Positions 53,807 to 61,698 are shown, numbered from the stretch's first letter. The stretch: 64,000 nt of DNA from Crocinitomicaceae bacterium (GCA_018402525.1 JAGYIR010000006.1:62001-126000); one strand, 5' to 3'. The notes: generated from the letters alone by a model not told the origin. Made by a program: numbers and translations.

Positions 53807-54083
53807 TCACCCCTTCAGGGTTTTAGGTTCTACTCGCCATCCTGGTTTATAACCTTATCACCCCTTCGGGGTTTGGTTATAAACCAACAATCGCATTGAG
53901 ATCAGCTATGAATGTGAAACCTTGAACTTGATGGTCGAGTCTTAACTATCAGTCGAAAAAAATCCATCCCATCAGTAATACACTCGTTGTTACCAGACTC
54001 GGGTTTTAAACCCTAACCCCAAAGGGGTGCAAGGGTTTTAACCCCCAAAGCCCATCAGCCTAGCCAGAACCCTGAAGGGGTGA
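53807..54083. repeat. Nested inverted-repeat intergenic element
   Basis: A 277-bp region with outer 16-bp inverted repeats TCACCCCTTCAGGGTT at 53807-53822 and 54068-54083 (rc). Inside are a third copy TCACCCCTTCGGGGTT (53858-53873) between an 11-bp perfect inverted repeat GGTTTATAACC / GGTTATAAACC at 53844-53854 and 53875-53885, and a run of short GGGTTTTAAACCC / ACCCC-AAA-GGGGT hairpins at 54001-54046. No ORF lies here. It looks like a REP/MITE-type intergenic repeat. Confidence 0.8.
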
Positions 54084-54141
54084 TGTCAACACGAAGAAAA
54101 ATTTAATTCCCCAACACCTGCAATTAAAACCAAGTTTTTTT

Positions 54142-54149
54142 TACTTTTG
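54142..54149 (+). promoter_or_regulatory. -7 box of sucD
   Basis: TACTTTTG, matching TAnnTTTG, 35 bp before the sucD ATG at 54185. Confidence 0.5.
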
Positions 54150-54184
54150 AAAGCGAATTAAAATTAATTCTAAAATAAACAAGC

Positions 54185-55063
54185 ATGAGTGTATTAGTAA
54201 ATAAAGATTCTAAGGTTATAGTCCAAGGTTTTACGGGAAGTGAAGGGACATTTCACGCCGGTCAGATGATTGAGTATGGAACAAACGTTGTTGGTGGTGT
54301 AACCCCAGGTAAAGGAGGTCAAACACACTTAGATCGACCAGTTTTTAATACAGTAGCTGATGCTGTAAACGAAAAAGGTGCTGACACTTCTATTATTTTT
54401 GTTCCGCCAGCATTCGCTGCAGATGCAATTATGGAAGCTGCGAACGCTGGAATTAAAGTGATCGTGTGTATTACGGAAGGAATTCCAGTAAATGACATGG
54501 TGAAAGCAAAAGAATATATTTCACAATACGATTGCCGATTGATTGGACCGAATTGCCCTGGTGTAATTACTGCAGGAGAAGCAAAAGTGGGAATCATGCC
54601 TGGGTTTGTCTTCAAAAAAGGGAAAATTGGAATTGTTTCAAAATCTGGAACGTTGACCTACGAAGCAGCGGATCAAGTCGCAAAAGCCGGATTGGGAATT
54701 ACAACAGCTATCGGAATCGGTGGAGATCCAATCATTGGAACAACAACCAAAGAAGCGGTTGAGTTGTTAATGAACGATCCTGAAACTGAAGGAATCGTTA
54801 TGATTGGTGAGATTGGTGGTAACTTGGAAGCAATTGCCGCTCGTTGGATCAAAGAAAATGCAACTAAACCTGTGGTTGGATTTATCGCTGGAGAAACTGC
54901 ACCTAAAGGACGTACAATGGGTCACGCTGGTGCAATTGTTGGTGGTGATGACGATACAGCTGAAGCTAAAAAACGTATCATGAGAGAATGTGGAATTCAC
55001 GTAGTGGACTCCCCTGCTCAAATTGGTGCGAAAATGGCCGAAGTAATGGGTGTAATAGCTTAG
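54185..55063 (+). CDS. sucD: Succinate--CoA ligase, alpha subunit
   Basis: 292 residues, full length. It forms the heterotetramer with SucB/C beta chains to make succinate plus ATP or GTP from succinyl-CoA in the TCA cycle. Motifs are [16 protein letters not shown] (CoA/NAD-type loop), [10 protein letters not shown] and the catalytic His in [13 protein letters not shown]. The beta subunit gene is not beside it. Own promoter and terminator are present, and the tRNA-Pro gene begins immediately after the terminator. Confidence 0.97.
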   Translation: MSVLVNKDSKVIVQGFTGSEGTFHAGQMIEYGTNVVGGVTPGKGGQTHLDRPVFNTVADAVNEKGADTSIIFVPPAFAADAIMEAANAGIKVIVCITEGIPVNDMVKAKEYISQYDCRLIGPNCPGVITAGEAKVGIMPGFVFKKGKIGIVSKSGTLTYEAADQVAKAGLGITTAIGIGGDPIIGTTTKEAVELLMNDPETEGIVMIGEIGGNLEAIAARWIKENATKPVVGFIAGETAPKGRTMGHAGAIVGGDDDTAEAKKRIMRECGIHVVDSPAQIGAKMAEVMGVIA

Positions 55064-55083
55064 TCAATAAACTAAATATACAA

Positions 55084-55119
55084 AGAAGGCTCTTGCTACA
55101 TGTGGGAGTCTTTTTTTTT
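55084..55119 (+). terminator. Intrinsic terminator after sucD
   Basis: An 8-bp stem with three G-U pairs (AGGCTCTT at 55087-55094 with GGGAGTCT at 55104-55111) followed by nine T. It is directly abutted by the tRNA gene at 55120. Confidence 0.7.
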
Positions 55120-55195
55120 CGGGATGTAGCTCAGTTGGTAGAGTACTCGTCTGGGGGGCGAGAAGTCGCAGGTTCAAGTCCTGTCATCCCGACCA
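55120..55195 (+). tRNA. tRNA-Pro (anticodon GGG)
   Basis: A 76-base cloverleaf with the CCA end encoded. The acceptor stem is CGGGATG/CATCCCG. The anticodon stem CTCGT/GCGAG encloses a loop CTGGGGG with anticodon GGG for proline codons. The T arm is GCAGG-TTCAAGT-CCTGT. It follows the sucD terminator at once, so it may have its own promoter in the T-rich region or a processed transcript. Confidence 0.93.
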
Positions 55196-55197
55196 AA

Positions 55198-55450
55198 GGT
55201 CTAGAATGTACGGACTTTCCTTTCGCTGGCGAGCTAAAGCTCTTGCTCCAGTCTTCAAAAGCTAACGCTTTTTCTTTGTCATCCCGACTCTTTCGGCTTT
55301 GCGGACTGCTTGTCCGAGCCTCAGTCTTCGAAAACTGCCGTTTTCTCTGGTCTAGAATGTACGGACTTTCCTTCGGTCTACCGAACTTCCCGTTCGGACC
55401 TCAGTCTTCGTCCCAATGAATCGGGACTCTTTTCCGCTAGCGAGCTAAAC
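55198..55450. repeat. Degenerate repeat tract after tRNA-Pro
   Basis: A 250-bp non-coding tract. A 25-bp direct repeat, GGTCTAGAATGTACGGACTT plus TCCTT, occurs at 55198-55222 and 55349-55373. CGCT(G/A)GCGAGCTAAA occurs at 55224-55238 and 55435-55449, CAGTCTTC three times (from 55250, 55322 and 55402), and a second copy of the tRNA 3' string GTCATCCCGAC at 55278-55288. No protein is seen. It resembles the decayed repeat or tRNA-tail tracts common beside Bacteroidota tRNA genes. Confidence 0.6.
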
Positions 55451-55533
55451 ACCCGGAAAACATAGAAATTACAATATTTAATTACCGATAGAAAATGAGA
55501 AGACCACAAAAACGGGGAAGTTTACCAACGCCC

Positions 55534-55776
55534 CTACTTACATTTACACTTCTCGCACTCTTGCTGCGTTTCAAATCCACGTGCTGAGCATCCACTGTAC
55601 GATCGCTTTTCACATTCCTTCGTGCTTGAATCGTAGAACCACGTTTCAAAGTAAGCCTGACATGCTTCATCGGTTGGAGGAATGTCTTTGCAATGCACAT
55701 TGTCCGAAACACAATTTTTGTTGCATGCGCTAAACAAAGTAATTCCTGAGATTAATATCAAAATAAGTAGTTTCAT
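55534..55776 (-). CDS. Kunitz/BPTI-like domain lipoprotein
   Basis: 80 residues from the ATG at 55776 (a start at 55803 would place nine more residues before the signal). Lipobox LISGITLFSAC. The mature part has eight Cys; the last six fit a Kunitz-type pattern: C-KDIPPTDEA-C-(15)-C-EKRSYSG-C-SARGFETQQE-C-EK-C, with FETWFYD and YSGC landmarks. Such proteins are serine protease inhibitors in animals. Bacterial copies exist in this phylum. Its role at the cell surface is inferred as protease protection. Confidence 0.75.
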   Translation of the reverse strand: MKLLILILISGITLFSACNKNCVSDNVHCKDIPPTDEACQAYFETWFYDSSTKECEKRSYSGCSARGFETQQECEKCKCK

Positions 55777-55823
55777 ATAGGAAATTTTAAAGATCCAATG
55801 CATTAGATGTCTTTCTTGTCAAA

Positions 55824-56708
55824 TTATTGAGCCCACAAAATTATCCGCTTGTCATCTGAACAGGAAACAAATCTCTCCTCGTCTATTTTTGCCAAGGCGT
55901 TTACCGAATGTCGATGTCCACCATTCTTACTTTCCAGGCGCTGAACAAAGGAGAAATCAGACGAATTCCACACTTTTATCGTTTTGTCGCGACTCGCAGA
56001 AACAAACTGTTTTCCTTCGTAAATTGAAATTAAATCATAGACTGCAAAGTTGTGGGCGACAATCGTCTCAACCAACGACTCCTCTTTCCAATTCCAAATT
56101 TTAATCAACGCATCTTTTCCGCCTGAAATGAGTAAATCCTCGTTTGTTGGGTGAAAGAGAACCGCAGTTGATCCGTCTTTATGGGCGTTGATGGTGTGCA
56201 TCTCGTTAAAAAATTCAGTTTCCAAAATCCGCAGGTTACCATCTTGACACGCCAATACAAAATGATCACCAGTTGTTGAAACAGCCATGGAACGAATTTT
56301 CCCGCAATCCAGGGGGATGTATATCAATAATTCAAGTGAATTGGCATGCCACACCGACAAATTTCCTTCTGCATCAGAAACGTACAACTGCTGTTTCGGA
56401 GCATTGTAGGTAATGGAAAAGATCGCTTTGGTGTGCTGGGTGAAGTATTTTAGTTCTGTACGGTTTTCAAAATCAAAGATGTGCAATCCCCCATCAGCCA
56501 ATCCAACAGCCAATAAATTGCCACCGAAGAACTCCAAAGCATACACCGATTGTTCAAACTTGATGGCAAATTTGTCTTGTTCACCTGTTGCAGTCAACCA
56601 GCGCGCCACGTAATTATCGGCACTGCCTGAATACACAAATTGCTTGTTCGCAATCAACGCATAAACAGCGGCACTGTGACCAATTATTTCTTGCTTCTTA
56701 CTGAACAT
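55824..56708 (-). CDS. WD40 repeat protein
   Basis: 294 residues with about seven WD40 units (GHSAAVYALI, TQHTKAIFSITYN, NAHKDGSTAVLFHPT, AHNFAVYDLISIYEGKQFVSASRDKTIKVWN, GHRHSVNALAKIDEERFVSCSDDKRIILW). The fold is a beta-propeller scaffold for protein-protein interaction. No signal peptide. It lies four bases after the helicase stop on the same strand, so it is co-transcribed with the RNA helicase and may help it; this is inferred. Confidence 0.9.
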   Translation of the reverse strand: MFSKKQEIIGHSAAVYALIANKQFVYSGSADNYVARWLTATGEQDKFAIKFEQSVYALEFFGGNLLAVGLADGGLHIFDFENRTELKYFTQHTKAIFSITYNAPKQQLYVSDAEGNLSVWHANSLELLIYIPLDCGKIRSMAVSTTGDHFVLACQDGNLRILETEFFNEMHTINAHKDGSTAVLFHPTNEDLLISGGKDALIKIWNWKEESLVETIVAHNFAVYDLISIYEGKQFVSASRDKTIKVWNSSDFSFVQRLESKNGGHRHSVNALAKIDEERFVSCSDDKRIILWAQ

Positions 56709-56712
56709 GGAA

Positions 56713-57840
56713 TTATTTTTTCACTGGTTTGATTTCTCGAAAGGAAATCCCCAAAAACTTCTCGTACTTGCGAATTTGTCGCACTTCATCGGATGTCACT
56801 ATCGCCAAGGAAACACCTTCTTTTCCAGCGCGTGCCGTTCTTCCACTTCGATGCGTATAATATTCTTCATTTTCCGGCAACTGATAGTGTACCACATAAG
56901 ACAATCCTTCGATGTCAATTCCCCGCGCCGCAACGTCCGTAGCGACAAGTATTTGGACATTTGTATTCTTAAACGCACGCATCGCTTTGTCACGCTCTTT
57001 CTGCAATAAATCGCCGTGAATACAATCGGCGGCGATATTCTTCGCAATCAATTGCTTGGTTAATTTCTGCGTAGCGACTTTCGTTTTACAAAAAATCACA
57101 CCACGGTTCGTATGTTCCGATTTCAAAAATTCGGTGAGAATGTAAAATTTATCGGTTTCGTTGCATACGATGAACTGGTGCATGATTTGCTTATTGACAA
57201 CGTCCTTTCCGCTCACCTCTAGGCGGTGGGCATCCCGTGACATGTGTTTCTTCACTATTTCTTGAATTCCATGCGGCATCGTTGCAGAAAATAACCATTT
57301 GTTCTCCACGTTGGACAATGTTTTTAAGATTTCATCCAATTCCGTCTTAAACCCCATACTCAACATTTCATCTGCCTCGTCTAAAATTAAAGTGTGTACG
57401 TGACTCAAATCCACGGCTTTTCTATTGATCAAATCAATCAAACGACCGGGAGTCGCTACCACAATATGTGTCGGTCGTGTAAGCGAAGCAATTTGCTTAT
57501 CAATTGGAACTCCGCCAAAAACAGCCTCGATAAAAATGCGTTCCTGCAGGTACTTCGTATACTTGAACAATTGTTTTGCCACTTGCTGTCCCAACTCACG
57601 TGTCGGGCAAAGTACCAAGCCTTGCACTTTGTCAATTTCGGGTGCAATACTATGCAACAAAGGCAATCCAAATGCAGCTGTTTTACCTGTCCCCGTTTGG
57701 GCCTGTCCAACCAGGTCTCCTCCACTTTCCAGTAGCAATGGAATGACCTTTTTTTGAATCGGTGTAGGCTCAATGATTCCTAAATCACTCAACCCTTGAA
57801 TAAACTCCTTTCGTATTCCTAATGCTTCAAACTTACTCAC
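56713..57840 (-). CDS. DEAD-box RNA helicase
   Basis: 375 residues. Motifs in order: Q-motif PTPIQKKVIP, I AQTGTGKT, Ia PTRELGQQ, II DEAD (ILDEADEM), III SAT, V VATDVAARGID, VI HRSGRTAR. It unwinds RNA with ATP, probably in ribosome assembly or mRNA decay. It is the compact core form without a long basic tail. A minus-strand TACCTTTG box lies 23 bp before the ATG. First gene of a two-gene operon with the WD40 protein. Confidence 0.97.
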   Translation of the reverse strand: MSKFEALGIRKEFIQGLSDLGIIEPTPIQKKVIPLLLESGGDLVGQAQTGTGKTAAFGLPLLHSIAPEIDKVQGLVLCPTRELGQQVAKQLFKYTKYLQERIFIEAVFGGVPIDKQIASLTRPTHIVVATPGRLIDLINRKAVDLSHVHTLILDEADEMLSMGFKTELDEILKTLSNVENKWLFSATMPHGIQEIVKKHMSRDAHRLEVSGKDVVNKQIMHQFIVCNETDKFYILTEFLKSEHTNRGVIFCKTKVATQKLTKQLIAKNIAADCIHGDLLQKERDKAMRAFKNTNVQILVATDVAARGIDIEGLSYVVHYQLPENEEYYTHRSGRTARAGKEGVSLAIVTSDEVRQIRKYEKFLGISFREIKPVKK

Positions 57841-57862
57841 AACTGCGCTGATTTTAATTACA

Positions 57863-57870
57863 CAAAGGTA
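57863..57870 (-). promoter_or_regulatory. -7 box of the helicase-WD40 operon
   Basis: TACCTTTG on the minus strand, matching TAnnTTTG, 22 bp before the helicase ATG. Confidence 0.5.
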
Positions 57871-57961
57871 ATGAATTAAGGAGTGAGAAAATTTGTTGAT
57901 TTCATAAGTGATTTAATATTTCTTACCTTGCATTATAGAATTCTCAATAAATATCTATTCC

Positions 57962-58165
57962 ATGGCAACGAAAGAATACAGCAATGGCGAAGTAACCATC
58001 CTATGGCAACCTGAAAAATGCACGCATGCAGGCGTTTGCGTGCGCACCTTGCCCAAAGTATACAACCCGAAAGCAAAGCCGTGGGTGACACCTGAACATG
58101 CGACTTCGCAAGAACTAATTGACCAAGTGGGAAAATGTCCGTCCGGAGCGTTGAGCATCAAATAA
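57962..58165 (+). CDS. YjdI-like 4Fe-4S mono-cluster protein
   Basis: 67 residues. Contains the YjdI-type core: EKCTHAGVCVRTLPKVYNP and GKCPSGALS, with Cys spacing C-x5-C ... C-PSGALS matching a ferredoxin-like cluster. Function unknown; probably a small redox carrier. It is 8 bp before a GNAT gene, as in the well-known yjdI/yjdJ pair. Confidence 0.85.
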   Translation: MATKEYSNGEVTILWQPEKCTHAGVCVRTLPKVYNPKAKPWVTPEHATSQELIDQVGKCPSGALSIK

Positions 58166-58172
58166 TTAGTGT

Positions 58173-58457
58173 ATGGCTAGCGTAAAGCACACCGAAAATT
58201 TACCAAAGGGAACATTCACGATTTCTGAAAACAATGAATTCGCTGGAGAAATGACCTATTCGTGGGCCGGAGATGCGTTTTTCATTATTGACCACACCTT
58301 GGTGGAAGAAAAATTTGCAGGAAAAGGATACGGAAAGCAATTGGTCATGGCAGCTGTTGACTACGCCCGAGAAAAGAAGGTGAAAATTCTGCCGCTGTGC
58401 ACCTATGCCAAAAGCGTGATGGATCGAGATGCATCAACAAGTGATGTGAGGAGGTAG
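58173..58457 (+). CDS. YjdJ-like GNAT N-acetyltransferase
   Basis: 94 residues. The GNAT motif A is VEEKFAGKGYGKQLVMAAVDYA, followed by ILPLCTYAKSVMDRD. The family is the small single-domain acetyltransferase that follows yjdI. The substrate is unknown. It starts 8 bp after the YjdI-like gene. Confidence 0.88.
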   Translation: MASVKHTENLPKGTFTISENNEFAGEMTYSWAGDAFFIIDHTLVEEKFAGKGYGKQLVMAAVDYAREKKVKILPLCTYAKSVMDRDASTSDVRR

Positions 58458-58500
58458 GTAGAGAATTTCTAACGAAGCATTTTTGATTCAAAGAAAAATC

Positions 58501-58508
58501 TATATTTG
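58501..58508 (+). promoter_or_regulatory. -7 box of the Lys-rich microprotein gene
   Basis: TATATTTG, a full match to TAnnTTTG, ending 26 bp before the ATG at 58535. A TTTTG at 58481-58485 could be the -33 element, with slightly short spacing. Confidence 0.5.
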
Positions 58509-58534
58509 ATTAAATAAATCTAAAACAACCTACC

Positions 58535-58633
58535 ATGACAAAAAGTCAAGACGCAAAGAAGAACGTAAAGAAGGAAGCTACCAAGACTCCAAAGGAAAAG
58601 AAAGCGGAAAAGCGATTGAAAAAAGCGAAGTAA
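58535..58633 (+). CDS. Lysine-rich microprotein (32 residues)
   Basis: A 32-residue ORF beginning MTKSQDAKKNVKKEATKTPK and ending in a run of Lys, Arg and Ala. Nearly half the residues are Lys or Arg, so it may bind nucleic acid. It has its own TATATTTG box and a plausible start. It resembles small Lys-rich conserved ORFs of Flavobacteriia as I recall them. Function unknown. Confidence 0.6.
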   Translation: MTKSQDAKKNVKKEATKTPKEKKAEKRLKKAK

Positions 58634-58781
58634 ATATTTCGGCTACGCCGTTTATTTTTTGTTGATGTCATCTAGCGATGCACGTAGTTGTTTATTTATG
58701 TTGATCCCACCACTAAAATTTGCTACCTCAACGTGAAAAACGATTTATCACCATCGTCTAGCTACTCTTTTGTTATTCTAA

Positions 58782-59231
58782 CATTTTGGGACTGAATGGA
58801 GATTGGGTTATAACAATCATCATGGATACGAGTCTGAAACGCACATAGGCAGATATATTGGAAAAATGCAATGGCTCATGCCGTTCATTGGTTTTGACTG
58901 GCGCTACAGAGAGCAAGATGGTGAGTTTGAAGAAAATATCTTTAGACAAATCAACACAAAAGACAATCGCACACAATTTAGTGCGGGTATTGCCTATACT
59001 TTGCCAATGCTCTTAATTCTACAAACCGAAATCTATCACGATGGAAATGTAAGAATTCAGTTAAGACGAGAAGATATTCCCATTTCCAAAAGGTTCAGGG
59101 CATCATTCATGGTAAATACTGACAAGGAATTTATGATTGGATTACATTACATCGCTGGTAAAAATTTAGGTTTTAGAACACATTACGACAGTGATATGGG
59201 TTTTGGCGTAGGATTGACATTGAATTACTAA
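58782..59231 (+). pseudogene. 5'-truncated C-terminal fragment of a CopB-like outer membrane barrel
   Basis: The frame is open from just after a stop at 58779-58781, with no ATG near its beginning (only a TTG at 58803). The 149 residues are beta-rich: FGTEWRLGYNNHHGYE, HIGRYIGKMQWLMPFIGFDWRY, DNRTQFSAGIAYTLPML, YDSDMGFGVGLTLNY. They match, as I recall, the C-terminal barrel part of multicopper-oxidase-linked, CopB-like outer membrane proteins. It starts mid-barrel, so it is most likely a remnant. Confidence 0.6.
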
Positions 59232-59404
59232 GGCCTTATCCTTGCTAGTAATGTCCGAAACACTGTAAGTAACTCGCAATTTCTTCTGGGTAGAAAGTCT
59301 CATAATTGAAACAAACATTTCCTTTTCTTCACACCGAACCATAAACTTACAGAGTCTATATAGCTTATAATAAGCTACTTAAAATTTATTTAAAAAAATT
59401 AACT

Positions 59405-59484
59405 TATTTTGTTTAATCATTTTACATACTTATTAAACAAAATAGATTACATTTGTTTAAGCTTTATTACAATTAGTTAAACAA
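59405..59484 (+). promoter_or_regulatory. Array of TTGTTTAA/TTAAACAA operator half-sites before the stress operon
   Basis: Two inverted repeats. TATTTTGTTTAAT (59405-59417) faces ATTAAACAAAATA (59432-59444), a 13-bp perfect pair with a 14-bp spacer. TTGTTTAA (59453-59460) faces TTAAACAA (59477-59484) with a 16-bp spacer. The four half-sites surround a TACATTTG -7 box. This layout suits a dimeric or tetrameric repressor. The bound regulator is unknown; a MerR/LitR-type protein is one guess from the operon content. Confidence 0.7.
59448..59455 (+). promoter_or_regulatory. -7 box of the stress operon
   Basis: TACATTTG, a full match to TAnnTTTG, embedded between operator half-sites. It lies 37 bp before the microORF ATG at 59493. 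Confidence 0.55.
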
Positions 59485-59492
59485 TATTAATC

Positions 59493-59582
59493 ATGAAAGA
59501 AAAAAACAAGCGCATTAATACATTCTTACCCTCATTAAAGAAACACACACCTTTAAACATCATTAAACGATACAAATTATGA
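59493..59582 (+). CDS. 29-residue microORF coupled to the SOUL gene
   Basis: Starts MKEKNKRINTFLPSLKKHTP; 29 residues, basic, no signal. Its TGA stop at 59580-59582 overlaps the ATG at 59579 of the SOUL gene (ATGA). It lies first behind the operator array. It could be a real microprotein or a leader for translational coupling; the sequence cannot decide. Confidence 0.55.
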   Translation: MKEKNKRINTFLPSLKKHTPLNIIKRYKL

Positions 59583-60175
59583 AATACTTCCTTATTATAC
59601 TATTTATACTTGTGGTGACATTGGTTTTTTCACAAGTAGTATTATCGACAAAAACAGCGGATTCTAAAACAATCCCCTACAAAAAGATTGCTGAGTTTGA
59701 AAATTTTGAAATTCGGCAATATCCTCAGCTGACTGTGGCGACAACTGAACTCGCTCAAAATAATTATGATCAAATCTCACGAGTTGGATTCAGAAGAATT
59801 GCCTCATACATCTTTGGTGGAAACAGCGACAATGCTCAAATCGCTATGACATCACCCGTTCAAATGAACATTGGTGAATCTTCAAACATGAGCTTTTTCA
59901 TGCCTCCCAATTATAAACTAACTGATTTGCCGACGCCCGACAACTCGCAAGTAGTGTTGCATAATCAAGAAGAGCGCACCTTAGCAATCATTTCATTTTC
60001 CGGATGGGCATCGGATAAGATGCTGCTTGAAAAATATGAGGAATTAAAGTCCTTACTGAAAGCACAAAACATTCCATTCAAGGAGGGATATGGTTATTTT
60101 GGATACAATCCCCCTTATCAACTTATAAATAGAGTAAATGAAGTTACCATTGAGCTCATTAATTACAAACAATAA
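59579..60175 (+). CDS. SOUL heme-binding protein
   Basis: 198 residues. N-terminal signal or anchor (LIILFILVVTLVFSQVVLS). SOUL signatures are YKKIAEFENFEIRQYPQ, NAQIAMTSPVQM, MSFFMPPNY and AIISFSGWAS. The family binds haem or related tetrapyrroles. Here it may be a periplasmic or envelope haem-binding factor of a stress operon. The start overlaps the microORF stop; the next gene follows by 23 bp. Confidence 0.9.
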   Translation: MKYFLIILFILVVTLVFSQVVLSTKTADSKTIPYKKIAEFENFEIRQYPQLTVATTELAQNNYDQISRVGFRRIASYIFGGNSDNAQIAMTSPVQMNIGESSNMSFFMPPNYKLTDLPTPDNSQVVLHNQEERTLAIISFSGWASDKMLLEKYEELKSLLKAQNIPFKEGYGYFGYNPPYQLINRVNEVTIELINYKQ

Positions 60176-60198
60176 CACTTTAAACAAATTTATCTATC

Positions 60199-60924
60199 AT
60201 GAAAACTATTAGCTATCTTATTTTGTTAACTACATTGATTTCGAGTTGCGGTTTTATTAGAACTCAACCAAAAAAAATATTGGCTCAGTCAATGACTTCG
60301 CAGCCTTACGATGTGGTTATTGTCCCTGGCCATCCGTATTTTGGTGAAACATGGAGTACGACAATGAATTACCGATTGACCTGGTCTGCATATCTCTATA
60401 AAAATGGATTAGCGAAAAACTTTATTTTCTCTGGGGGCTCAGTCTACTCGGAATACGTAGAGGCCAAAATAATGGCGAAATATGCCGTTGAATTAGGTAT
60501 TCCTGCAGAAAATATTTTCTTAGACACAAATGCCGAACACAGTACTGAAAACGTGTATTATTCTTATCTCATAGCAAAGGAAAATGGATTTGACCGGATA
60601 GCTTTAGCCACAGATCCTTTCCAGAATAAGTCATTACGCGGATTCATTAAGAATCATCAATTACCCATCGATCAATTACCTGCTGTTTTTGACACCTTAG
60701 GTATGCCTTCGAAAAAAGAACCGCTTATCAATCCATCATCTTCCATTGATCCAAATTTTGTTTCTATCAAGGAAAGAGAGAGTTTCTTCCAACGCATGTC
60801 TGGAACCCTTGGTAAAAATATTGTTTGGCACGAAGAAGACCTGCCAAATGATAGATTAGTTCAGAAATATAGTAAACAGGAAAGACTCATACGATCTTCT
60901 TTTACTGTTCAAAATCTAGAATAG
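60199..60924 (+). CDS. DUF218 (YdcF/SanA-like) lipoprotein
   Basis: 241 residues. Lipobox LILLTTLISSCG. The DUF218 fold shows VVIVPGHPYFGE, FIFSGGSVYSEYVEAKIM, NIFLDTNAEHSTENVYYS and IALATDPFQNKS. These proteins are linked to envelope and vancomycin-related phenotypes in other bacteria, with an unknown reaction. It belongs to the same transcription unit as its neighbours. Confidence 0.87.
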   Translation: MKTISYLILLTTLISSCGFIRTQPKKILAQSMTSQPYDVVIVPGHPYFGETWSTTMNYRLTWSAYLYKNGLAKNFIFSGGSVYSEYVEAKIMAKYAVELGIPAENIFLDTNAEHSTENVYYSYLIAKENGFDRIALATDPFQNKSLRGFIKNHQLPIDQLPAVFDTLGMPSKKEPLINPSSSIDPNFVSIKERESFFQRMSGTLGKNIVWHEEDLPNDRLVQKYSKQERLIRSSFTVQNLE

Positions 60925-60969
60925 AGTTACACGAGTGATTCATTAATCGAGTTTTAATATATACAAATC

Positions 60970-61509
60970 ATGGGGGTTTTTGATTTATTTACGTTGGGTA
61001 AAGTTCCGATTATTAAGGAGGTGAAAAAGCCGTTGACAAGCATTTACACCAATACAATTAACTTACTGGACGGAACAGAAATTTCGCTCTCTAAATTTAA
61101 GGGTAAAAAAATATTGTTTGTGAATGTAGCATCAAAGTGTGGGTTTACCAATCAATATAGCGAGCTGGAACAACTCTATAGACAAAAAAATGATCAACTG
61201 ACTATAATAGGATTTCCATGCAATCAATTTGGCTACCAAGAAAAGGGTTCATCCTCTGATATAAGAAATTTCTGCAGTATTAATTATGGAGTGACATTTC
61301 CCATTACCGAGAAAATTGAAGTAAAGGGGAAGAACCAACATCCTATATATACATGGCTCACAAGTCGAACCCAGAATGCAGTCGCAGACTCGCATGTAAA
61401 ATGGAATTTTCAGAAATATTTAATGAACGAGCGAGGCGAATTACAAGCTATTTTTTCATCGAAAACAACTCCACTCTCAGAAGAAATTATCAACGCAATT
61501 AATCTATAG
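60970..61509 (+). CDS. Glutathione peroxidase family protein (Cys form)
   Basis: 179 residues. The catalytic Cys is in VNVASKCGFTNQY. Other tetrad residues are in FPCNQFGYQE (Gln) and VKWNFQKYL (Trp, Asn). It reduces hydroperoxides, most likely with thioredoxin because Cys-type bacterial GPx enzymes prefer it. There is no signal peptide. The peroxide role fits the haem and other stress proteins in the same operon. Confidence 0.94.
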   Translation: MGVFDLFTLGKVPIIKEVKKPLTSIYTNTINLLDGTEISLSKFKGKKILFVNVASKCGFTNQYSELEQLYRQKNDQLTIIGFPCNQFGYQEKGSSSDIRNFCSINYGVTFPITEKIEVKGKNQHPIYTWLTSRTQNAVADSHVKWNFQKYLMNERGELQAIFSSKTTPLSEEIINAINL

Positions 61510-61513
61510 TAGT

Positions 61514-61687
61514 ATGAATTTTTTTAAACGTAAATCGAAATTAGAAAAACTTAGGCTTGAATACGAAAAGAAAATGGAAGCATCATTTCATTTATCTAAA
61601 ATAAATCGCAAAGCGAGTGATCAACTAATTCAAGAAGCCGAAAATATTCTCGAGCAAATGAAGAAGGAGGATGAAAGTAAAACGTAA
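61514..61687 (+). CDS. Lacal_2735 family small protein
   Basis: 57 residues, starting MNFFKRKSKLEKLRLEYEKK. A coiled, charged helix with the family's FF-K start and a later SKINRKASDQLIQEAENIL stretch. It lies 4 bp after the GPx stop and is followed 11 bp later by the SRPBCC gene. Function unknown, but it is a recurring small protein in Flavobacteriales. Confidence 0.75.
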   Translation: MNFFKRKSKLEKLRLEYEKKMEASFHLSKINRKASDQLIQEAENILEQMKKEDESKT

Positions 61688-61698
61688 ATTTTACCATT

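Noticed and set aside
53807..54083. Possible CRISPR array
   Set aside because: Repeats are inverted and unequally spaced with no uniform spacers, and no cas gene is near.
54988..55419. Plus-strand frame of 143 residues spanning the end of sucD and the tRNA
   Set aside because: It covers a tRNA gene and the repeat tract; it is not protein coding.
55198..55450. Prophage or island attachment site at tRNA-Pro
   Set aside because: No integrase or foreign gene block follows; only repeats remain.
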